DNA of 64,000 nt, from the NCBI GenBank assembly GCA_038049695.1, contig CP142453.1:21332001-21396000 (forward strand). Reading direction: 5' to 3'. Below, in pieces: positions 13,301 through 22,900 of this stretch (its first letter is position 1; the number at the start of each line of letters is the position of its first letter). Source of the stretch: Cinnamomum chago. Its lineage: Eukaryota > Streptophyta > Magnoliopsida > Laurales > Lauraceae. The notes under the pieces are model-generated. The model saw only the letters and a program-made list of their open reading frames with translations, was not told the DNA's origin and searched no databases. A program made the translations under genes and the position numbers.

Positions 13301-14094
13301 CTCAACTGTTGATTTAAATTCCTTTCTGCTTCTTGGTCACCAACTCTTTCATTACCTGAGTTCCTCTCACTGTATAAAATACCCATCTGCCCATTTAAAT
13401 CCAACGGTCGACTGTCTCCACCAAACACAGTTCCCAGAACACCTCTTGCAGACATGATCAATACCCTTACAGACTCAACTATCGATTGATATCTTTTGAT
13501 TTCTCCAATTTCAATCCTATTAGAATCGACAACACCTTCCATTCTAATTTTCAACTCCGACATCTTAACATCCGATTCGCCTAAAGAATCCCTCAAACTC
13601 CTCAATTTCTCTGCGGTAACACTAAAACTACTCTCTTTTTCCACAGAACTCAAACTTCCATTTTCAATTCCTGCATTGCCCCTACGAGCGATCCCAATCG
13701 AATACCCAACAAAGAACAGCAGAACAAAAGCTGGAAAAACTACAATGGAAGAAAGCCTAACCCTACAAATGGCCGCACCAGAAACGAACCCAGCGAGAAA
13801 CAGGTAGACATGCTTCCTATCATCGATTCCTATCGAAATGAGAAATTTCCGAAACTGTTCCAACTCACCGGATACGATGGGTTCTTCGTAGGCTTCGAGC
13901 TCATCCCATCCACCGAAATTCGAAGCGGAAGCGATAAAGATTGGTTTTTTGGAGTTCCAAATCCTCTGATTCCTGGGCAGAGGAAGAGGGGGTTTAGGTG
14001 GAAAGGATCGGAAATGGAATAGAGAAGGATGAGTGGAGATAGGGTTTAGGGTTGAGAACGGTAGGAGAGTTGCAGAGACAAGAAGGGTTTCCAT
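7346..14094 (-). CDS. Plastid-targeted membrane protein with C-terminal TPR-like helices
   Basis: This is a complete three-exon gene: 14094..11890, 11022..10932 and 7536..7346, together 2,487 nt and 828 residues. Both introns are GT-AG (phases 0 and 1). The N-terminus (about residues 1-58) is rich in Ser, Pro and basic residues and has few acids, like a chloroplast transit peptide. Two hydrophobic stretches at about 95-111 and 114-134 look like a membrane hairpin, followed by a predicted coiled coil (about 150-210). A long acidic, Asn/Ser-rich linker (about 230-590) seems disordered. From about 595 to the end the sequence forms helical pairs of TPR type (NWGLALSFRGQLIAD, FKWGVALQLRS, LEDALHMDPDNPQVRKAL). 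This resembles plant proteins annotated only as TPR-like superfamily, chloroplast. A role in thylakoid or envelope protein assembly would be a guess. The ATG chosen opens the long first exon and gives the transit-like start. Confidence 0.88.
7537..10931 (-). other. Large second intron of the TPR gene
   Basis: This is a 3.4-kb GT-AG intron. Near 8050-8350 the plus strand is a low-complexity block of ACATCC-type repeats and short duplicated phrases (AACCCCAAACCCCACCC). From about 9160 to 10250 the plus strand is strongly T/G-rich. At 10291-10312 the minus strand reads TTGGTATTGGAGC, a degraded primer-binding-site motif. A retrotransposon origin for this stretch is plausible but not proven. I found no coding exon. 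Confidence 0.5.
11230..11335. repeat. 36-bp tandem repeat, about three copies
   Basis: TTTAACCTAT begins at 11230, 11266 and 11302, a constant period of 36. Each unit continues into a CCCTAGTGGATC-like end, and the copies carry a few substitutions. It lies in the first intron of the minus-strand TPR gene. Confidence 0.8.
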
Positions 14095-14296
14095 GTGGTG
14101 GTCGGCGGGCTTTGATGTTTGAGCTTGTGAATGTTGGGACGTGTTTTTGATGATTTTCGTTGGCGCAAAGAGAGCCGTAGCAGAATGAACTTTTGTTCTT
14201 CAAGCACAGGTGTGGTTTCTGCATCTGTCACTCTGTGTGTTATCCAAGCTTCCACACGTGTGCAGTAATCTGCCCTGCAAAATGATAGGACTTCTA

Positions 14297-14568
14297 TTGA
14301 GCGCCTATTTGATAACTTTATATATAAAGTAAAGTAAAGTTATGATATTTTGTTTTTAGTTATTTGATATGAGATCTTTTTATTTTTTGTATGAAAATTT
14401 GGTAATTTTTTTTATCTTTTAACAAAAAATTGATATTGATTTTTTACTCTTTCTCAAAATAGATAAAAGTAATTTTAAATTAAAGTGCTATTGATGTAAT
14501 CATTTGTCAGAAAAATGAAGGTTTTACTTGACTTTTACTAATATAGTAAAGTGTCAAACGGGCTCTAA
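14297..14568. mobile_element. MITE-like AT-rich element
   Basis: The left end reads GAGCGCCTATTTGATAACT. The right end, reverse-complemented, reads GAGCCCGTTTGACACTTTA, so the two ends form an imperfect terminal inverted repeat around an AT-rich core without an ORF. I found no clear target duplication, so the superfamily is undecided. Confidence 0.5.
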
Positions 14569-15255
14569 GGAATCCACATGCTTAATTAGAGTTATTTACA
14601 ACGTTGTCGTTCCAATCCTATCACTTTCGATGACAAGATTTCCAATGGGTTGGGAACAATTTGATGTAGGATGATGGGCTCCGTTTTTACTTTCACATGA
14701 CATCAACCTTACCAATTCGAGTCGGGATCCCCAAAGGCTTTAACTCGTGTAAATTCTATTTTTAAGGAGTGAAACTATTAAATAAGATCCATCTATTAAA
14801 AACTCAAGCTGCTCGAATAAACACCCTCTCAATATATAGGATTTTTTAAATCTTACTATAATAGGAGTTGGTCACATTGTTGACCAATCAAATGGAGGAA
14901 TTTGAAAAGTCTATGTTAAAATTGGAGACTAACCTAAAATTAGATTGTTTGTCATGGAAAGTATCAACTTTTCTATCAACCCATTTTACAAAAATTTTCC
15001 TCGAGAATACAATGATGGTGACCTTAGAGTACTCGTTTAAAGACTAAATTGACGCAATATGGCCCATATGACAAAAAATAAATATATAAATAAAGGAGTT
15101 GAAAAAATGGCATTTTTAAAGTGGAGAGTTTTTGATAATTTTCTTATATTATATAGATCTTATATATGAAACTAAATATTTTGATACTTACCATTAACAT
15201 TAGAATATCGAACAATTTAGATCATGAATTGGAGGCTCATAAAAGCGTGCCCAGA

Positions 15256-15280
15256 GAATAATATATATATATATATATAT
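15256..15280. repeat. (AT)n microsatellite
   Basis: This is an uninterrupted AT dinucleotide tract in the divergent intergenic region. Confidence 0.9.
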
Positions 15281-16946
15281 TGGGATATTTTTTTTGAAAA
15301 ATTTTCACTAATTTTCCACCATCTATGAATACGAAATTTAATTTAATTGGACAATCAAAAAGATGAATGGTGTACCCACTTGGCGGCCACAAAATAAATA
15401 AAAATAAAAAAAAAACAGATGGAGGGATTTGTTCCTATTATACCATTGACTCTCCACAAGTTACATGTGTAACCATTTACTACCTCAAATGCGAATGAAT
15501 GGCTGAAAGCTGCCTCATTCACCCAGGATTTTTACATGGCATTTACTTATCACACAAAGTAAATAAATACAAACAAATACGAACATACATTAGGTGCTTG
15601 CACCACCTTTTTTCATTTTTGTGTTTTTTTTTTTTTCACTTGTGTAGGTTTTTTTGCAACTTGTATGAGCATTTTTCATGTATGTGCGGAGTGTCTTTTT
15701 GTGTGTGTGGGCTCTCTCTTAGCTCTTTTAGCAAGTAAAATGAGAAGATTTTCACGTACGAGCAAACTGACAGGCAAGTAAAATGGAAAGATTTTTAAGT
15801 ACGAGCGGACTAACTGCATTTGCACAACAAGCGGACTGGATTGTGGGGCTCTCTTAGACGCTTTTCTTTCACTGCGCTAATATGGATGGAAAGATTGGGG
15901 TATGGATAAAATTAGTCTTATCGAATCATACTAAGTCTTGATTTATCACTCTTAATTCTTAAGTTATTTTTAAAGTATCACTCCTACGGTCTTAATAGTC
16001 TTTTAACCATAGATTTTTTGAAATTTAATCCAATCAATGAATGAAGGCTTGATCAATAAAAAAAAAACTAATTATAGTGCCACGTTGAGTGCCTATTTGG
16101 TTAAAGACTTCACCTTTTGTCTCGGGACCATTTCAATTACTCTATTTAGTGCAAGAATTTAGAATTTCAGCCCACACGAAGAGACATTCTTTAGTATTAT
16201 GAATCTTCATAGAGTTACAAAGTTTTCAAATGCCAAAGGGGATTGAGCACTTAGAATTCTACTTTTTACAGCAAAAAAAAAAAAAGAATTCTACTTTAGA
16301 GCTAGCATTTGAAATTCTCAAAACTTTTTCAGACAAGAACTCTGGCAATCCTTCTAAAACAAATATATTTCTAACGTGAGAAAAGAATTGCACTTATCAA
16401 GGTTTGTGGATCCCAAGTGAGCCCCCATATAGGCTGCCGGTAAGAGACCTCGGGCTGTTTGGGGGCTTTATTAATGGAGTTGGAGTGAAATAAATATTAT
16501 TTTGAAGAAAAAAGAAAATATAAGTCGGTTATGATGGTATTTTATTTGTAGTTGTTTGTTATAGAAAATTTTTAATCTATTTTTTATAAAAAAGTAGAGT
16601 TTTTTTTATGTATTAGCGGAGAAAGGATGTTGTTTTTTTCACTCTATTTTTTTAAATAATGAAAATTTTGAATTAAAGTATTTTGAAATAAATGATCCCT
16701 AGTTAGAGTAAGTGCTCGCATTCGCATTCTCATTCTCTCCCTACTCATGATGTTGACTAATGACTCCCAGTGACGACTCCTCTTCCTCTTCCGTAATAAA
16801 CAGAAAACACCAGTGCAATTTGGGAGTACCAGGCAGCAACTGCAGCTGCCCATCAATTGAAATATGATGATGAAATCGAAACCTCAATACCTTCTCAGTC
16901 TCAGCTGATCCCCATTTTGCCTTTCCTCCCACCAAAATCTCTTGCA

Positions 16947-19900
16947 ATGGCAGATCTGAAGCCCAAGACCGACATCTCCATCGCCTCAACTTTCGCCAGC
17001 AGCGCTTTTGCTGCTTGTGTCGCCGAGGTACACATATCATTATCATTGTAGATTACATCTGTGCATTCTCCAGATCTACTTCTCAACACATCTACCTACA
17101 TTAGTTCTAGATCACTTCTATGGATTCCTTGCCTTGAAAACCCTAGCTAAGTCCCCCATCTCCTAATCAACAATCTTTTATCCTTCACAGTATTGACTTG
17201 TTTTGGATGAGTTTTTGATTACTTAGTTGCAGATTCAAAATGTACCATAGGGCCAAGCTTCTATTATTTGTAATTACTCATAGTTGGATAGGGAGATTCT
17301 TTTATATATGTTGTGGGTTCTGTGCAGATTTGTACTATTCCTTTGGATACTGCTAAAGTTAGGCTGCAGCTTCAGAAAAAGGCAGCCTCAGGAGATGGAG
17401 GGGCTGTGCCCAAATACAGGGGATTGCTGGGAACAGTAGTTACCATTGCAAGGGAAGAAGGTTTATCAGCACTTTGGAAAGGCATTGTCCCGGGGCTGCA
17501 TCGTCAGTGTCTCTTTGGTGGGCTGCGAATTGGACTTTATGAACCGGTGTGGTGGTGGTTTGTGGCTGAGTCTTGTTTGTATCCATGGTCTCTATTTGTT
17601 TTCTTGATAAGTTTCTGATGTTTCTGCATTATTGGGAATTTGGGATGTGATGCAGGTTAAATCCTTTTATGTTGGTGGGGACTTTGTTGGAGATGTACCT
17701 TTGTCTAAGAAGATTCTGGCTGCACTTACCACAGGTGAGTGTTGATGATTGTTCTGATGGTCTTTACTTTTAAAGATAATAAAAGTGAAAGACAATGATG
17801 ACTGTTCTTTGTAGAAAAATATGATCCTTTAAATAACATAATGTAGTTTCAGTCATTCACTTAGCTTAATTTACAGCATGATATATATTTGAATGGTAAC
17901 TGCAATTTTATTCAAGCTAAGCAGCATAAAAGACATACTGAGGGGGAAAAAAAAACCATCCAAAAACAGAGGAAAAAGGGAAAAAAGAAAACACCCAAAA
18001 AATAGAAAGCCTCAATGAGGGAAGATGTTGACAACAAAATTCGATCTCTCAACACCCTCCTTGGCAAGAACATTAGCATTCTCACCGGCAGACCCCTCCA
18101 CATGCAAGAAGGAGACATTGAGCTTTTAAGCTAAATAAAAAAAGACCTCCTCTGCGACATCCGCCAAATGCTAAGGCAGCTTAGAAGAGCCTGACGCCCA
18201 ACTGATAGCACAAAAGGAATCTCCTTCCACAATAATTTTAGAAAGACTCAACCGAGCAGCTTGGTGAAGACCCATTCTCGATGCAAACATCTCCGCTTCA
18301 TTCACTGAGCAAAAACTGGAGGGTCTGGAGAAAGAAAGAATACACTTGCCAGAATGATCTCTAATGATACCACCAATGCCAGAAGAGCCAGGGTTACCAA
18401 TTACACCCCCATCATAGTTAAGTTTAAGACCTGAAAGAGGAGGAGACCAACACGGGAAAACAAGCACTCTACAAGGGGCCCCAAAAGCCGCTTCTTTCCA
18501 GCTGCTCATAAAAAAATCTATATAAATGCCTTTAATAACTGGAAAAAGAGAAACCCAAGAAGCTGCTTGAAATTTAATTTGATGCAGGATAAGATTTTCT
18601 GAAGAAGACACCCCTTCAAAGCATGATTTTGCTAAACTCTTTCTTTTTTCCTCGTTTTTCTATATCATGTACTGCTAAGGTAAACGTTAGCCATTATTCT
18701 ACTTGTTTCATGATATATTGTGTCTGTAACATCATTCAGGTGCTATAGCAATTACAGTGGCTAATCCAACTGATCTTGTTAAAGTTCGGCTTCAAGCCGA
18801 AGGAAAGATGCCACCTGGGGTTCCAAGGCGTTACTCTGGAGCATTGAATGCTTATTCAACCATATTCAAACAGGTATGCTAATAATTAACAATTTCCTGT
18901 TGTTTTTGGTGAACCGTCCTTGGGAATTTTACTAAATTTGTTGCAAGTTATAGGAAGGACTTAGGGCTTTGTGGACTGGGCTTGGACCTAATATTGCACG
19001 CAATGCAATTATAAATGCAGCTGAACTAGCCAGCTATGATCAAGTGAAACAGGTAAACATTAAGACACTGAATCTCAACTACACTGCTGTGGACATTTTT
19101 TTGTTATGATCTCCTACTTAAATTTCTCAGCTGGCTATAATAAATTTTTTTTTATATTTTCTTATTGTTCCAGACATTATTGAATATTCCAGGGTTCACG
19201 GATAACATTTTTACCCATCTCTTGGCTGGTCTAGGCGCAGGTTTTTTCGCAGTCTGTATTGGTTCACCTGTTGATGTGGTAAGTTTTCTTGATACTCTGT
19301 ATGTTTAATTCATAACTGATTTTTTGTTGTAATTGGCAAGATGGCCAGACCATTCAGTGAAGGGTAGCTGAATGATAGCTCTGTTTTCTTTTCTGTTTTT
19401 TAAATTCTCTGGACTTTTCTTAGGCTGTGATGCTTACTCTTGGAAATGGGGGCAATGAGCAACGATATATAGAGTTCTAGGAGCAAGTGAGCAACTATTT
19501 TCAAACATATATTTGTTGTGGGTGTATCATTTTCATTATGTCATAGACAAAGATGTAACCCACCCAAGCAACCCTAAGGGGTAGCTCAGTGGCTTAGGAC
19601 TACGGTTTGCTCCTGGAGGTTGAGGATTTGAAATTGCACTATCACACTAGGGCCACAAGGGATTTACCTAGCTCCCCTTGGCCCGAAGGGATTAGTCTGA
19701 CCCAAAGGGCTGGGACACCCTCCATCATCAAAAAAAAAAAAAAAAGAGAGAAAAGATGTAGCCCAGGTTTTTAATGAAATTTCTGCTATTTGTACCTAAC
19801 TTGAGCTTTATGCATAATAGCACTGATTTACTTTGAAATACTTTATAATATTATTCAAAATAATGACGAGTTCATGAAAAAACTTGCCATTTGAGGTTTA

Positions 19901-22900
19901 AATAGTGAAACGTGGAGGCATTTGAAGAAAAGAAACAGCAATAATGTTACAATTTATTATTTACTGATATGCAATTTGATGCCCACAGTGAAGGCTAAAA
20001 TTTTGTCAAGATTTAAGGCCCTCAAAACAATACATCTCATGATCAAGCGGTTAATATTTTTTTTTCACACCGGTAGGTCCTAGGGAGACCTTTCAAACCA
20101 TTGGGCCGCCAATGGTTTGCATCCTTCCAGGTGGGCCCTACAGTTGGACTGTTTTGAGCTTAGGAATGGCCTAGCTGTTCCCAATAATGAATAGACAGTT
20201 AAGACACAAACATGCATAGATACACGCACACACACATAGAAGCATACAATTCTCTTTTCCTACAACCTCTAACCCTTTTGTTCTCTATTGTCCAATCCCT
20301 AACTCTATTTCAAATGACACCCTCTCACGAAAGCATTTGCCTGTTGCAAGAGGCTTCTCTCTCTCTCTCTCTCTCTCTCTCATGCAAACATGTGGAACAC
20401 TACTGTTCTCTTCCTCCCTTCCATCACCCTTAACAATCTTATTCTCCCTGCTTCCAAATGTAAGTGGCAAGAGAAAGGTGACTGAATGACCTGACCTGAA
20501 TCTTACCCATTTACAACCTCAGGAAATGCAGGTGCCACAATAGTTGCAGTAACTAGTGATAAATATTGTGATCCTCCTGAAGATTTTCCATTATCAAGTC
20601 TAGACTTTCTTTTGGACTGACAATGGTAAAAACTATGTTGACCATAAAGAATAAAGTAGAATGTAGTTGAGATAAAAAAAAAAAAAAAAAAAAAACCATC
20701 ATTGGGCATAGTTCATATAGATTGTGATGCAGTTCCTAATGCACAAAAGGCTGTAACTCAAGGAAAAAAAAGAACAGTTCTCTGTTCTTGCAGAAATTCG
20801 GCAACTGGGTATTATTATTATTATTATTATTATAAAAGAACAGGGACTACAAATCCAAGACCTGATTGATGTCCTCCACTGGATCCATCCCCTATATAGA
20901 CATTGGAAATACCAGAGAAGTAGAGAACCAGCAAAACCAGTAAAACACAACAATGCTAAAGGAATTGAGAAAACCCGAATAGATTTTATTGAATTAAATG
21001 GAAAAAATTACAAATTAGAGCTGGATGACCCTTCCCTCTTCCATATATAGTGCATTGTTCCTTCGCTCAAATCAAAACCATTATCTCTTCTTACAAGAAG
21101 TATTTTCCTACTAAAATTCCTAGAAAATAGAAACTCCTAAGAATCCTAACGTAGTAAAGAACGAAAGAAAACATGGGGAAACTTGCTGAGCAGCAGCCCT
21201 TTGTGTGCTGTTGGGCCAGGTCTGGACCTAGTTTCAGACTTTCATAATGGCCCACAGAGCCTGGTTCACCTGCTGCTTAGTTTTTTGGGCCTGGATGGTT
21301 CGGGTTTGATGTGGGGTTGGATTTGGACCTGTTCTTTCTGTTATGGGCATGGATTGGGGAAGAATCTGAATGAGATTCAGTCTTCAGCCTGTGCCTAGAG
21401 ATGCACATAGGTGAGGTTCGATCTTCAGCCTGTGCCTAGAAATGCACATAGGTGAGGTTCAATCTTCAGCCTGTGCCTAGAAATGCGCATAAATTTTGAT
21501 CCATCAGATTGCTTCCATTCAAGTTGGTGTTTACTACTTGCTCGAGGCTTTATTTTCTTACTATCAACAATATCGTTGGGTCAATTCTGCGGCAATCTAT
21601 ACCATGAACACCAGGTGACTGAAAATCAACTGTGAACTAGAGGATGGAAAATCTAATTATTGCAATATTTTCCAACACAAATTACACTTCATGAATAAAT
21701 TTTGTTGTTCAAATTTAAATCATCATCATTATCAAAGCCTTGTCCAAACTATGTTGAAATTTAAATGAAATGTTTAATTCTGCTATTACAATCTATGTGC
21801 ATGTTCTTCTTGTAGTTTTTTTTTTAAATAGTAACTGGTAAATTTCATTCACAAAGATAAAAGAGTAATAAACATCTTACAAAAGACATGCAGCCTTGTG
21901 GTGAGCACAGAGTGATCATCTTACAAAAGAAGAGATGAGAAGAAAGCAGGAGTGAAGCGTACAAAAGCATTAAACCCTGACACCTGAAAATATATAACGG
22001 GCAAACAAAAAACATAAAATAAAATTGAAGCGCTGCAAACACCGACAGAATTATCTCAGAAGCGCCCATTCCTTAGCCAACATATTTGCCACCTCATTTG
22101 CCAACCTGACAACATGCCAAAAACCACCCTCATAGATGAAAACAATGACTTGACCTCATTTAGATAGAATTGGAATTTCCTTGGCCTTCCTTTAATGTAG
22201 TTTTAATTTTTTGGCTTATAGTTTTGAATAATTCCTTTTAGATAACCTTTATTGTGTTTATTTGAAGCAGTATGCTTTGATAATCCTAATGCCTTCTATA
22301 ATGCCAGTAGATTTGTTTTGCTTCTAAATTTTTAATTTAGAATATATTACCAACCACACTTCTTCTGTAAAAAAAATCCTAAAATGCCAGCAGTTCTGGT
22401 CATGCATTTTCACTCCTTGGACGAAACCCATGTTTGAGCTAGCATTAAAGCTGCCCAATTGACATATTCTGGCCAGTCCCAACAGTTTAAAAAATGGAAA
22501 ATCAAGAAAAATCTGCACATTAAATTGGAGTTATTGGATTATTAGAAATTACTAGATCACTCTCATTCTAGAAACATGATGTGCAACTACTGCTTTATTA
22601 CAGGTGAAGTCAAGAATGATGGGTGATTCATCCTACAAAAGCACATTTGACTGTTTCATCAAGACATTGAAGAATGAAGTATGTTTTTTTTTTTTCCTTT
22701 TGATCTTACTGTCAAATCTTTTTATGATGAAGTACTTCTTACATGGTTGCGCTTTACGTGACTTGTTTGTTTCTCAAACTGGTGTTCATTTAGTGGAAGA
22801 TTAGCTTAATTGTTGAAAACTAAAACCACTACCTTCTCAAATTTGTATCTAGTGGCCAACAAACGTGTCAAGTTAGATATGAAGCATGAGCTTCAAATTA

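Larger units (their letters stand above)
14095..16946. promoter_or_regulatory. Divergent intergenic region serving the TPR and UCP1 genes
   Basis: The minus-strand TPR gene and the plus-strand UCP1 gene start at opposite ends of this 2.85-kb region, so it should hold both promoters. I see no canonical TATA box close to either ATG. It contains a MITE-like element (about 14297-14568), an (AT)n tract near 15256-15280, and AT-rich remnants at about 16085-16700 that begin with the same kind of GAGTGCCTATTTGG end. No other gene was found. Confidence 0.5.
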
